Shown: piece by piece, positions 18,949 through 27,847 of the stretch
Numbering within the stretch: position 1 is the first letter of the stretch
How the letters are laid out: every line of letters begins with the position of its first letter
Assembly: GCF_004114915.1 (NCBI RefSeq)
Contig: NZ_CP022219.1
Span: forward strand, 2,634,501-2,698,500
Direction of reading: 5' to 3'
DNA: 64,000 nt
Source: Bradyrhizobium guangxiense
GTDB lineage: Bacteria > Pseudomonadota > Alphaproteobacteria > Rhizobiales > Xanthobacteraceae
Notes under the pieces: model-generated
Told to the model about the DNA's origin: nothing
Seen by the model: the letters and a program-made list of their open reading frames with translations, nothing else
Database searches by the model: none
Translations under genes and position numbers: made by a program

Positions 18949-20670
18949 ATGCTTCGTCCAAGGCGTTGGATTAGGGTCGTCATCGTTGGCGCCGGGCTCC
19001 TCGGAACCCAGGCGCGCGCCGACGATACTGTCGTACGCAGCTTTGGCGGCGGTTCAGGTGCTTCGATGGTCGGCATTGTCCCGGCCAGCGAGGACGTGGA
19101 ACTCGGCGGTCCGCAAGCGATCAGCGTCGACGGTCAGGGCAACCTGTTCGTGCTTGACCAGATCAACGGCCGCATTCTCCAGTTCGATCCCAAACAGCCG
19201 AATTCTGATCCAGACGTCCTCAGGATGCCGCAGGACGTTCAGCCGACCGACCTCGTCGTCCGCAACGATGACATCATGGTTTGGGACGGCGGCGTGCGGA
19301 CTCTGAAGGCAGCGGCGGGACAATCCACGCGCGGACTCGGCGGCGACGTGATCCAGCTCGAGGAGGTCTCGAGCCGTGGCGTGGACGATCGGCTTGCCGT
19401 CTCCGCTTTTGCCCAGATGGGTTCGCAGGCGCCCGGCAGCGCAGCCGACCTGCTCGACCAGAATACCCGCGCGGCCATCATCAAGACGACGCGGCAGCCC
19501 GACAGGCAATATGTGGCGTCTCGGGGCAAGGGCTCCGTGATCGCCGATATCATTCCGGACAAGGGCAATGCGAGCGTTCGGGTCGAGATCCAGACCATGG
19601 TCTCCAACGAGACGATCGGTCAACTCAGCCTGCGGGTTCGCAACCAGCTCGGCGCGGTGGAATTCCTCGAGATCGACAACAGCGACCGCTTTTACGTGCT
19701 GGCGGAAGACGTTCCGCCGTCGGGCAAGAACGCCTCCACGTTCGTGGCGCGCTACGCCGCGAACGGGCGTCTGGAGGGAATTTATGAGCTTCCCCTCGAA
19801 AATGCGCCGTTGACCAGACGGTTCGTGACAGTCTCCGGCGACGGCGACGTCTATTTTCTACGGACCAAGCCCGACGGCATCGAGGTGGTCGGCGTCGGTT
19901 TCAGGCCTCTCAATAACGTGTCGATCATCGATGTGCGGCCGTCGCGAACGGCAGCTGCGCCGGCATCGCAAACCGGCGTCGTCGTCAACACGTCGGCCGC
20001 GGTGAGGCCGTCCAATCGACAACAGGCGATCGAGACCGCGTTTGCGTTCGAGGGCATCCAGTGGAAGCTCACGCAGGCGAACTACGGCAGCGATCCCGAC
20101 AGCCAGTGCAGCGGCTTCAGCCGTGTCCGGCGGCCTTGGTATTTGCAGGGCAAGGTGAACCAGGAGGTGCGCGGCGTCCCCTATTGCTGGGGCTGCCACG
20201 GTTCGCTCGCGAACTTCCGGCAGCGGATCGAGAGCGGAACGCTGGCCGGCAATGTGTGCACGCGCAACGCGCCGCGACCGGATGTGGCTGGCGTCGACTG
20301 TTCGGCATTCGTCAGCGCCACGTGGGGGCTCTCGGTCCACTACACGACTGCCGCAATTCCCGCGATTGCGGCCCCGGTGGCAAATCCGTGGGACCTGAAG
20401 CCTGGCGATGCCTTGAACAAGCCGGGCTCGCACGTGATGTTGTTCCTGCGATTCACGCCCGATCGCAAGGCCGAGGTGATGGAATCCTCGACTGGCGGCT
20501 GCAACGGCCGCGTCTGCCGCAATGTCTATCCGCTGGCGAGCCTGCTCTCGCGCGGCTACGTTCCGGTCCGCTTCAAGGCCTTCGCGGATGATCAGGCAAC
20601 GGTTTCTGCAAGCGCCTATCCCGAGACCGAACCACAGGCGGGGCGCAAGACGGCAAGTAAGAGGCGCTGA
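18949..20670 (+). CDS. Exported beta-propeller protein with NlpC/P60-like C-terminal domain
   Basis: A 573-residue exported protein: MLRPRRWIRVVIVGAGLLGT plus QARA is a signal peptide. Residues about 30-350 resemble NHL/beta-propeller repeats (ISVDGQGNLFVLDQINGRIL is an NHL-like blade). The C-terminal 200 residues resemble an NlpC/P60 or CHAP cysteine amidase: VDCSAFVSATWG carries the candidate Cys (about residue 451) and KPGSHVMLFLRF the candidate His (about residue 495). There are several further cysteines (CSGF, CWGCHG, CNGRVCRN). Peptidoglycan cleavage is possible but inferred. ATG 18949 is preferred over TTG 18943. It starts the plus-strand accessory unit. Confidence 0.75.
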   Translation: MLRPRRWIRVVIVGAGLLGTQARADDTVVRSFGGGSGASMVGIVPASEDVELGGPQAISVDGQGNLFVLDQINGRILQFDPKQPNSDPDVLRMPQDVQPTDLVVRNDDIMVWDGGVRTLKAAAGQSTRGLGGDVIQLEEVSSRGVDDRLAVSAFAQMGSQAPGSAADLLDQNTRAAIIKTTRQPDRQYVASRGKGSVIADIIPDKGNASVRVEIQTMVSNETIGQLSLRVRNQLGAVEFLEIDNSDRFYVLAEDVPPSGKNASTFVARYAANGRLEGIYELPLENAPLTRRFVTVSGDGDVYFLRTKPDGIEVVGVGFRPLNNVSIIDVRPSRTAAAPASQTGVVVNTSAAVRPSNRQQAIETAFAFEGIQWKLTQANYGSDPDSQCSGFSRVRRPWYLQGKVNQEVRGVPYCWGCHGSLANFRQRIESGTLAGNVCTRNAPRPDVAGVDCSAFVSATWGLSVHYTTAAIPAIAAPVANPWDLKPGDALNKPGSHVMLFLRFTPDRKAEVMESSTGGCNGRVCRNVYPLASLLSRGYVPVRFKAFADDQATVSASAYPETEPQAGRKTASKRR

Positions 20671-20709
20671 ACCGGCTGTGTCGTTCGCGCTACAGAATGG
20701 GTAGGCAGG

Positions 20710-22506
20710 ATGTCGAGGTGGCTTACGATGCGAATGCCCAGGCGACGTGAGTGGAAGATCGGGCGGCTATGCGCAGCGATCGGTCTGGCCGGGTTGATCG
20801 GGTTGACGGCCCCGCAGGCGCGTGCTGCCGGCGGTTTGGCGATCAGCAACCCAGAGGGAGCGGCGGTGCGCGCGCTCGTCATCGGGATCGACGACTATCA
20901 GCACGTACGCAAACTGAAGGGCGCGGTTGCCGACGCCAGTGACATTGTCGTCAGCTTGAAGTCGATGGGGGTCGGCGACGTCGTCGAACTCGTGAATGCA
21001 CAGGCCGACAGGGCGAGCGTTTTGCGCGAAATCAGTGCGCTGGTGGAGCGGACCGGGAACAACGACCTCATCTTTCTGTCGATCGCCGGTCATGGCACTC
21101 AGGAGCCGGAGCGCGTCAAGGGCTCGGAGCCGGACGGGATGGAAAACGTGTTCCTGCTGCCGGGCTTCGCAACCACGCCGACCGGCTCCGTCGAACGCAT
21201 TCTCGGGAGCGAGTTCAACCATTTCATCCGGCAGTTCGAGTTGCGCGGAGCGAAGGTGATCTTCGTGGCTGATACCTGCCATGGTGGCGGCATGGTGCGC
21301 GATATCGATCCGCGTGCCGCCGAAATGAGCTTCCGGCAGGTGCCGCGCTATACGCTGCTGGTCGACGAACTGAAGCCGGTCTCTGATAGCAACGATCCGA
21401 AGTCCGAACTCGACCTCGATCGCACGGCATTCCTTGCCGCGGTGGACCGTTACACGAAGGCGCCGGAAGTCCGCATTCCCGGCATCGAGGGCCTGCGCGG
21501 GGCTCTCAGCTACGCGGTGGCGCGGGCGGTGGAAGGGAGCGCGGACATCAACCACGATGGGAAGGTGACGCTGAAGGAGCTCTTCAGCAATGTTCGGCAG
21601 GTGGTCTATCAGCTATCGGACCAGCGCCAGAACATCGTGACGATATCATCGCCGCCACAGGCACCGGAGACCGAGGTTGCCTTCGGCTTGACGCGCGGCG
21701 TCGTCTTGATTCAGGGGCCGGCCGCAAGAGCAGCCTCTGGCTCTGCCGGGACCGGCGCGCCGGCCGAGGCCCAGGCATCCCCGCCGCCGGCTGTCACGGC
21801 CAAGGCATCCACCGCGCCGACCCTCGCCGCGGCCCCGGTCAAGGACCTTCCGATCAGCGACACGCCACCGCTTCGCCTCGCTTCGCCGATCCGGCTCGCG
21901 GCGCTCGACGGCAAGACGAACTACTTCGCGAGCGTGACGACAAAGGACATTCCCGTACAGGCCGTCCAACCCACTGACAACCCGGACCTCATCTGGGATC
22001 CTGTGTCGCACGATGTGATCGCATGGGGCGACGTGGTTGCGTATGGAATGGACGTTGCCGGTCTGTCGACCGTTGTTGACCGGACTGCGGCCATTCGTGA
22101 ACTCAAGCGTATCGCGGTTCGGTCGCCTCAGATGATGCGTATATGGCCAGACGACCGCCAGCAGCGTGCCGGCCAAACCGTCCAGGTCGACCTGTCGGAT
22201 GTGGCATCGAGGGCCGTGTTGTTGTTCAACGTGTCCGGCGACGGCACCATCCAAATGTTGTATCCGGTGGGCTCCGATCCTGCAGTGGCCCGCTCTGCGA
22301 GCCTGCGGCTGCCGCTGAAGGTCGGTGAACCCTTTGGCGCGGAACAGATCGTTGCAGTGACGTCGCAACAGCGCATGGTCGACCTCGAGACTGCGTTGAT
22401 ACAGCTCAACCGGCGCCGTGCCTCGGGGCAGATGATCAAGAGCCTCGAACGCTACTTGCCCGCGGACGCCCGGATCGCCTCGATCGGCTTCTTCAGTGCT
22501 CCCTGA
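20710..22506 (+). CDS. Exported caspase-like (C14) peptidase with C-terminal DUF4384 domain
   Basis: A 598-residue protein with a signal peptide (about 1-40, ending QARAAG), so probably periplasmic. Residues about 55-290 form a caspase-like p20/p10 domain: RALVIGIDDYQHV, AGHGTQ with the catalytic His128, and ADTCHGGG with the nucleophile Cys190. A loop, DINHDGKVTLKELF (about 278-291), looks like an EF-hand calcium site. After an Ala/Pro linker (about 330-390), the C-terminal domain includes AVLLFNVSGDGTIQMLYP, a DUF4384 signature. The dyad is complete, so it should be active. It lies 40 bases after the NlpC-like gene and 12 bases before a DUF4384 gene. Confidence 0.88.
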   Translation: MSRWLTMRMPRRREWKIGRLCAAIGLAGLIGLTAPQARAAGGLAISNPEGAAVRALVIGIDDYQHVRKLKGAVADASDIVVSLKSMGVGDVVELVNAQADRASVLREISALVERTGNNDLIFLSIAGHGTQEPERVKGSEPDGMENVFLLPGFATTPTGSVERILGSEFNHFIRQFELRGAKVIFVADTCHGGGMVRDIDPRAAEMSFRQVPRYTLLVDELKPVSDSNDPKSELDLDRTAFLAAVDRYTKAPEVRIPGIEGLRGALSYAVARAVEGSADINHDGKVTLKELFSNVRQVVYQLSDQRQNIVTISSPPQAPETEVAFGLTRGVVLIQGPAARAASGSAGTGAPAEAQASPPPAVTAKASTAPTLAAAPVKDLPISDTPPLRLASPIRLAALDGKTNYFASVTTKDIPVQAVQPTDNPDLIWDPVSHDVIAWGDVVAYGMDVAGLSTVVDRTAAIRELKRIAVRSPQMMRIWPDDRQQRAGQTVQVDLSDVASRAVLLFNVSGDGTIQMLYPVGSDPAVARSASLRLPLKVGEPFGAEQIVAVTSQQRMVDLETALIQLNRRRASGQMIKSLERYLPADARIASIGFFSAP

Positions 22507-22518
22507 GGAGAGCAGCCG

Positions 22519-23169
22519 GTGCCGTCTTTGCAGCTGATCCACCGGCAGCGCTCCTGGCTCGCAATCCTCTTTCTACCGCTGCTGGTTGGTGGGGAAGCCG
22601 CCCGCGCGGCGCCGCTGCCGTCGGCAGCGCCGTCTGTCCGCACGCATGAATGGTGGCTTTGGCCCGTGCAGGCGGTGCGTAGCCCAAGCAATGCTGCAGG
22701 TGTGTCGCTCCAGATCATGCCAGGCCAGAGCGTCACGCTCGGCAGCAAGGTCTCGTTTGGCGTCACCGCCAGGAAGCCCGGATATCTCATTCTGGTCGAC
22801 ATCGATGCGGAAGGACGGATGTCCCAGATTTTTCCGACTCCCGAGCTGCTGGCGCAGTCGGACGGCCGCGATATCAATCTCGTCAAGCCTGGCGTCGAAT
22901 TTGTCGTTCCAAGCCCGGCTGCACGGCAGAAAGGTTTTGAGTACGTCGTCGCACCGCCAGCAGGATCTGCAATGATGATCGCGATCCTGAGCGAGCGACG
23001 TGTCCAACTACTCGACTTGCCGGACTTGCCGCGCAAGCTACAAGATCAAGCCGCGGCACTGAGCTATCTATCGGCCTGGACCAGTGAGCTGCGCGTGCCG
23101 GACAACGCCAGTGGAAGGCTGTTGCCGAACAATTGGTCGTTCGACGTCAAACCCTATTCCATCAAGTGA
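22519..23169 (+). CDS. Exported DUF4384 domain protein
   Basis: A 216-residue protein made mainly of one DUF4384 domain behind a signal peptide (SWLAILFLPLLVGGEAARA). The domain core KPGYLILVDIDAEGRMSQIF closely parallels the C-terminal domain of the caspase gene directly upstream. It has no protease residues. I place the start at GTG 22519, with GAGGAG 8 bases upstream; no ATG fits. It is probably co-transcribed with the caspase and may be a partner or competitor for the same ligand (inference). Its stop is convergent with the hydrolase gene, 24 bases away. Confidence 0.8.
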   Translation: MPSLQLIHRQRSWLAILFLPLLVGGEAARAAPLPSAAPSVRTHEWWLWPVQAVRSPSNAAGVSLQIMPGQSVTLGSKVSFGVTARKPGYLILVDIDAEGRMSQIFPTPELLAQSDGRDINLVKPGVEFVVPSPAARQKGFEYVVAPPAGSAMMIAILSERRVQLLDLPDLPRKLQDQAAALSYLSAWTSELRVPDNASGRLLPNNWSFDVKPYSIK

Positions 23170-23193
23170 ACTCGTAAGGATAAGCCGCCAGCG

Positions 23194-24186
23194 TCAGAGC
23201 TTGCTGAGCCGGCTGAAGAAGCCGCCACGGGCGATCATGTAATGAATGTCGTTGGGGAATGGAAATGCGCTGCGAACATTGGAAATCGCGCGTTGGAGAA
23301 ACTCACCACTCGACGATGCAGACTTCTGATGCGACCGTGGTTGGTCGGCGACCTGAGGTATCATGAACCGATCAACGAAAGCTTCGTCCAGATCGTTGAC
23401 TCTGACCATCTGACCGAATGCCGGGAACAGATCGTAGTGACCTACGGTCACGCGGAGGTTCTTGAGGGCAGGGCGCTGAGGCTGCGCTTGATTGCCGTCG
23501 GAGGTCGCCAGCCCGCGTCCTATCAGATCCAACTTCACGGACTGCGGCAGCGTTGATGGACCATACACGATCTCGAGTGCACAACTGCTCTGTCCGGACA
23601 GCCACTGGTACCAGAAGGTCGCATCGTCAGGTCGCGCCTTGGCGCCGTAAAGACAGTCAAATCCCCAACAAGCAGTCAGCTTAGCCTGATACTTTCCGAG
23701 AGTTCCGACCAGATTGCGCATGCCGTTGCCACCGCCGGAGTGGCAAGCGATGATGAGCTTGCCAATCTGGAGTTGAGGAATGGACGTCGAAGAGCCTCCG
23801 AGGAACTTGGCCAGAGCTCCCAGGATTTCGTCGAGGTAGCGTTCCCCCCAGTTCGACGTTGCCAGATCCTTGACGCTGTAATTTCCAGCAAAGGTATCGC
23901 CGACGGCATATTCATAGCCCAGAAACGGCGCGATGAGCGCGACGTCCTTGCCGGAATCCCGAACCTGTTCGCGGAGCCGGGCCGGATCGTCGTGAAACAG
24001 GAATTCATGGTCTTTGACGTAGAAGCCATGCAGCCAGATCACGATATCCAGTTTGGTGGCGGTCGTGACGCGCTTTGGCGGAAGATAGACCGCCGTCGGC
24101 TTCATGCCGGGCGCCAGCCGCTTCGTAAAGAGCGTCACCCCCGGAAAGGACTTGGCGTCTTTCTGTTCGAGCTCACACGCCACCAC
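23194..24186 (-). CDS. Predicted alpha/beta hydrolase
   Basis: A 330-residue protein with the features of an alpha/beta hydrolase: LDIVIWLHGFYV supplies the HG oxyanion element (residues 53-54), and LIIACHSGGGNG is a nucleophile elbow with Ser150. The likely acid and His lie in the C-terminal third (HYDLFPAF, NDIHYMI). It has no signal peptide. The start is GTG 24186 with GGAG 8 bases upstream. It is downstream of the second caspase gene on the same strand, 118 bases away. Lipase-type T6SS effectors share this fold, so an effector role is possible, but substrate and delivery are unknown. Confidence 0.65.
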   Translation of the reverse strand: MVACELEQKDAKSFPGVTLFTKRLAPGMKPTAVYLPPKRVTTATKLDIVIWLHGFYVKDHEFLFHDDPARLREQVRDSGKDVALIAPFLGYEYAVGDTFAGNYSVKDLATSNWGERYLDEILGALAKFLGGSSTSIPQLQIGKLIIACHSGGGNGMRNLVGTLGKYQAKLTACWGFDCLYGAKARPDDATFWYQWLSGQSSCALEIVYGPSTLPQSVKLDLIGRGLATSDGNQAQPQRPALKNLRVTVGHYDLFPAFGQMVRVNDLDEAFVDRFMIPQVADQPRSHQKSASSSGEFLQRAISNVRSAFPFPNDIHYMIARGGFFSRLSKL

Positions 24187-24304
24187 GAGGGTCGCTCCGC
24201 ATCGAGCGGGTCCGGCGTGGACTTGGGCCGACCCGATGTTACGTGCGATTGTTCGTCAGATCCTCGATAGGGCTTCCTATGACGGCTGGCGAACTCGCAC
24301 CTTG

Positions 24305-26170
24305 CTAATTGCAGACTTCGACATTCCCGGTATTGCCGCCGGGGCCCCCCCCGCCACGGTAGTCGAGGTGGCAGCCGCGACGGACCTGACGGCACAAATA
24401 TTGATCGCAAACGATCTGGCCGCTGCCGCCTCCGCCACTTGCCTTCGCCGTGGTTTGTCGCCGCGGAACGTCCGCCGTGGGCTCCGATCTTTCGCGCGCC
24501 GGACGATCGGCACGTGACGCACCTTCGTCCGTGTTGCGCTTGGCAACGGGCTTCTTTCCGCGCCGCTTCTCGCATTCGTTGTCATCGTTGAGGAACGAGC
24601 CCTCGGCACACGTGATCCTGACGCACTGGTCGCCATTAGCCTTGTAGCCATGATCGCAGATCAGGGGACAGACCCGGGCTGGCTTGAGCTTGATTGCGTC
24701 AAGCGCGTCGAGACTTGCGAGCTTTGCATCAAATGTCGTTCCCGCGTGCCGGTTGAACAAAGCCAGCGAACGCTGTGAAGCCGCATTCCACTGGCCATCG
24801 ACGGCACCGGTAAAGCAGCCGACGCGACTCAATTCGCCCTGTACCGACTTGGCGATATCGGCCTTTGCGATATCGGTCGGGCGCGGCTCGGCGCTCAACG
24901 CGGCGAGCCTCGTCGTGCTGTTGGCCTCGGCGGACGTCGCTGCTGTGGGACCATCCGCAATCGTGCTCCCAATAGCCGGCTTATTCTCGGAAAGCCCTGC
25001 GACGATTGTGGATTCCGACGAAGTTCGTTTCCGCTCCGCTTCAGTCGCTTGCTCGAGCGCAGCTTGCTTCGCTTTCTCGGCGGCGACACGGGCCTCTTCG
25101 GCAGCCTTCAGATCCGCAGCGGCCTTCTCCCGGTCGACACGCTGGGCGCCCTGGGACATCAGGCGAGCCTGTTCCTGCTCGGCCTGCTGCGCCTTCGCTG
25201 TCGCAGCAACGCGTGCCTCTTCGGCCTCGAGCTGATTCAGCTGCAGCTTGGCGAGGTTCGCATAGTATCCGTCCGGATGCTGGCTCAGGAATGCGTTCAG
25301 AGCAGGCTTATTGCGCAGCTGCAGCGCCAGTTCGTAGTCACGGCGCGTTTCGGACTGGGGATTGGCAGCTTGTGTCGGCTCTTCTGCCTTGGCAGCCGGA
25401 ACAAGTGCAACGTCCTCGCCGCCCAGGGAGCCGTAAACATAGGGCTCCTGCCGGTTGCCGGTGGCTTGCAGGACGTCATCGCGCACGAAGCCGAAGGCCC
25501 TGCGCAAGTCGAGACCCGGCTTTGCGATGTATTTCACGAGAGCCGACGCGTACGGACTGTTCTTGCTGTTGCCGTCCAGTGCCGTCAGTCCGGCCTTTGC
25601 CGCAAACGCGATCAGGGTGTTGGAGACGGTGGGCTCGACCCTGGCCAGCCCGCGGCTGATTGATCGCGAGGCAACGGTCCGTTTCATCGAATCCGCGAAC
25701 GGATTGTTCCGGCAGGCGTCGACGATCACGACGCGCAGCTGCCTTGCAGGCTCAATCGCGAGCAGAACGCGGTCGAGCGAGAACGCCTCGTCATAGATGT
25801 CGGTGTCGCGTTCGAGTCTAGCGTCTGTCGGGATCAGATAGTTCGTTCCGTCAATCTCGATACCGTGGCCCGCATAGTACACCAGGGCAATGTCGGCGTC
25901 GCGGGCCTGATCGGCGAACTCCCTCAGAGCCCGCCGCATGTCGGTCGCAGCGAGGTTGAGCCTGGAGTCGACCACGTCGAAACCTGCGCTCTTCAAGGTC
26001 GCGGTGATGGCTGCGGCGTCGTTGGCAGGGTTCGGGAGGAGGGGGGCATTCTGGTAGCTGGAATTGCCGACCACCAGGGCCACTCGCTTTGTTGCCCAAG
26101 CTGCCTGAGAGGTCAGGAACAGCGCAGCAGCGAGAAGAAAACAAACTTGGAGGTGTCTATACAATCTCAT
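24305..26170 (-). CDS. Exported caspase-like (C14) peptidase with coiled coil and cysteine-rich tail
   Basis: A 621-residue protein: signal peptide at 1-26 (FLLAAALFLTSQAAWA), then a caspase domain directly at the mature N-terminus. VALVVGNSSYQN, YYAGHGIEIDG with His102 and VDACRNNPF with Cys153 give an intact dyad. A linker with EEARVAATAKAQQAEQEQAR and similar Ala/Glu/Lys repeats (about 350-420) predicts a coiled coil. Next comes a peptidoglycan-binding-like segment (GCFTGAVDGQWNAASQRSLA), then a Cys-rich tail with CPLICDHGYKANGDQCVR. The start is ATG 26170; upstream in-frame sequence is not family-like. It is the second C14 peptidase within 6 kb and has a different architecture from the first. 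Confidence 0.87.
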   Translation of the reverse strand: MRLYRHLQVCFLLAAALFLTSQAAWATKRVALVVGNSSYQNAPLLPNPANDAAAITATLKSAGFDVVDSRLNLAATDMRRALREFADQARDADIALVYYAGHGIEIDGTNYLIPTDARLERDTDIYDEAFSLDRVLLAIEPARQLRVVIVDACRNNPFADSMKRTVASRSISRGLARVEPTVSNTLIAFAAKAGLTALDGNSKNSPYASALVKYIAKPGLDLRRAFGFVRDDVLQATGNRQEPYVYGSLGGEDVALVPAAKAEEPTQAANPQSETRRDYELALQLRNKPALNAFLSQHPDGYYANLAKLQLNQLEAEEARVAATAKAQQAEQEQARLMSQGAQRVDREKAAADLKAAEEARVAAEKAKQAALEQATEAERKRTSSESTIVAGLSENKPAIGSTIADGPTAATSAEANSTTRLAALSAEPRPTDIAKADIAKSVQGELSRVGCFTGAVDGQWNAASQRSLALFNRHAGTTFDAKLASLDALDAIKLKPARVCPLICDHGYKANGDQCVRITCAEGSFLNDDNECEKRRGKKPVAKRNTDEGASRADRPARERSEPTADVPRRQTTAKASGGGGSGQIVCDQYLCRQVRRGCHLDYRGGGGPGGNTGNVEVCN

Positions 26171-26639
26171 GGCGAAACACCCAGCGTCTGCCCGAAAGAT
26201 AGTCGTCGCGTCGCTAAGACGGCCGCATAGAACGCAAAAATTGCTCACTGAACCAATTCGTACGTTACTGGCGGCCACCCGTCTGCGTACAGTAACAGTT
26301 TGGAGGCTGGTCCATTCCTCATGTTGTCGTTGCTCAAAGCGAACGCGTTCAAGGTCGCATTCAAAGTTTCGGCGGGCCAAGGGCTGGTGCAACAGGAGCA
26401 ATTCGGCACGCCTGCTGCATGAGTTCTAAGTTATTGATATGATTATTTGTTTCTGTTTCGCCTATCTCGCCCCTCCGAGAGGCGGCGGCGCGGGGCGTTG
26501 TAGCAACCTTCGGTGAGCGACGCGTAAGGGGGGAACCCACCGCCGGCCCGGAATCTGGTCACCGAATAGGTTTCGAGGCCCCCGGAGCGATCGGGCTGCG
26601 CCACGCGTTCAGAAGCTTCCAGCGTCACAGATGGACAAG
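26171..26639. other. Intergenic stretch upstream of the second caspase gene
   Basis: About 470 bases with no convincing gene. It holds the caspase promoter region on the right strand and an unusually AT-rich patch at 26426-26458 (TTATTGATATGATTATTTG). A minus-strand open frame at 26443-26736 overlaps the next gene and has no protein-like features. Confidence 0.45.
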
Positions 26640-27605
26640 TCACCGCAGCTTGATCTTCAGGTCGTTGTCCAACATCATTTTTAGGAGAATGGCACCAAGG
26701 CGATCGTAGTAATCTTTCTTCTTTCGAACCGACCATTCCTTGACGTCACCGCTCCAATAGCGCCCGTCCGCGTCGGAAAGACGACTGCGCAGCAGAACGA
26801 AGAGGTTTTTCCGGTCGACGGTATTCAGCCGAGAGGCCTGCAAGCGGCCGGCCTGAAGTCCGAAATTGTAGAGCTTGCGGAACGTTTCGCGCTTCTCGGG
26901 AAAGACGCTGTCGAGCGGCGGATAGCCGAGCGGGGGATAGAAGTCGCTGACCATCGCGGCCGACCAACCGTCGGCCCTCATGACAAAGGATGAGCAAAAT
27001 CCACCGAAGAAATGCTGTCGCGATTTGTACTTCAGGGCGTCGTTATAAGGGGAGCCCAGTGCAACGAAGGGTCCAACAATGGAGGCGAGCGCCCCGGTCA
27101 CGATCATTCCACCTTCAGCAAGAGCACCAAGCGGAATTTCCGACATGCTGATGCCCATGTCGGCAACGCCATAGATGTCCAGCGCCTGGGATATCGTATC
27201 GTATGCGTTCTGATCGCTGTATCCGGGAGCGCTGACTCCACCCACGCCCCTCCTGCCGGTGATGGCGATCGCGTCCTCGTTGTACGTCAAGTTCGGAAGA
27301 AAGATGTATCCCGGGTCGGCGTCGTCCGTAAAAGCCCAGTTCCGACCTCCGTCGAGGCTGTGGCGGCAACCGACATATTCACGCAGATACCAATTGACCT
27401 GGTCGGTGTAGAAGCGGTCGAGCGGGCTGAGGCGGAAATTGACCCAGATGATGTCGTGCTCGGAATACTGATGATGGTTGCGGGCCGCCAGGGTGAGCCA
27501 GGTGTCTCCGGTCCTCACTTTGTACCTGGAGGTGTTGTCCGGCTGAGTCCAGGGCTGCAGCGGCTTCAGGGGGCGCCTTTCGTTGCGCAACGGTTGCACG
27601 GCCAT
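26640..27605 (-). CDS. Protein with N-terminal LysM-like segment, function unknown
   Basis: A 321-residue protein. Residues about 25-60 (RYKVRTGDTWLTLAARNH) match the start of a LysM carbohydrate-binding motif. The rest is not recognised; it has a glycine-rich hydrophobic segment (GGMIVTGALASIVGPFVALG), which may be a membrane-inserting or buried helical hairpin, and a following CSSFVMRADGWSAAMV. ATG 27605 is preferred because a start at 27653 adds a basic stretch without family character. There is no signal peptide, which fits a cytoplasmic T6SS cargo or adaptor, but that is inference. It diverges from the metalloprotease gene. Confidence 0.6.
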   Translation of the reverse strand: MAVQPLRNERRPLKPLQPWTQPDNTSRYKVRTGDTWLTLAARNHHQYSEHDIIWVNFRLSPLDRFYTDQVNWYLREYVGCRHSLDGGRNWAFTDDADPGYIFLPNLTYNEDAIAITGRRGVGGVSAPGYSDQNAYDTISQALDIYGVADMGISMSEIPLGALAEGGMIVTGALASIVGPFVALGSPYNDALKYKSRQHFFGGFCSSFVMRADGWSAAMVSDFYPPLGYPPLDSVFPEKRETFRKLYNFGLQAGRLQASRLNTVDRKNLFVLLRSRLSDADGRYWSGDVKEWSVRKKKDYYDRLGAILLKMMLDNDLKIKLR

Positions 27606-27847
27606 CAAAATTCTCCAAAGTTGAACCGATCGAAACGTCCGGCCGCCAGCCAACCTCGATCAGGGTATTGCAGCCTCACTGTTTGTGCGATCTTGCTTGG
27701 ACGGCGTTCAATAGCCGTCTGTTGGTAGGGAGGTCGTCATTCGATCGAATGATATCTGGACGCCTTGCCCAGTTCAGAAGGCGCACCATCAGAGTGCAAA
27801 ATGCAGCGTTTGGCGGAATGAATTCGAAAATCGACTTGGAGACTTTC

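Noticed and set aside
26443..26736. Minus-strand frame overlapping the LysM-like gene end
   Set aside because: No protein-like pattern and half of it lies in another frame of a better gene.
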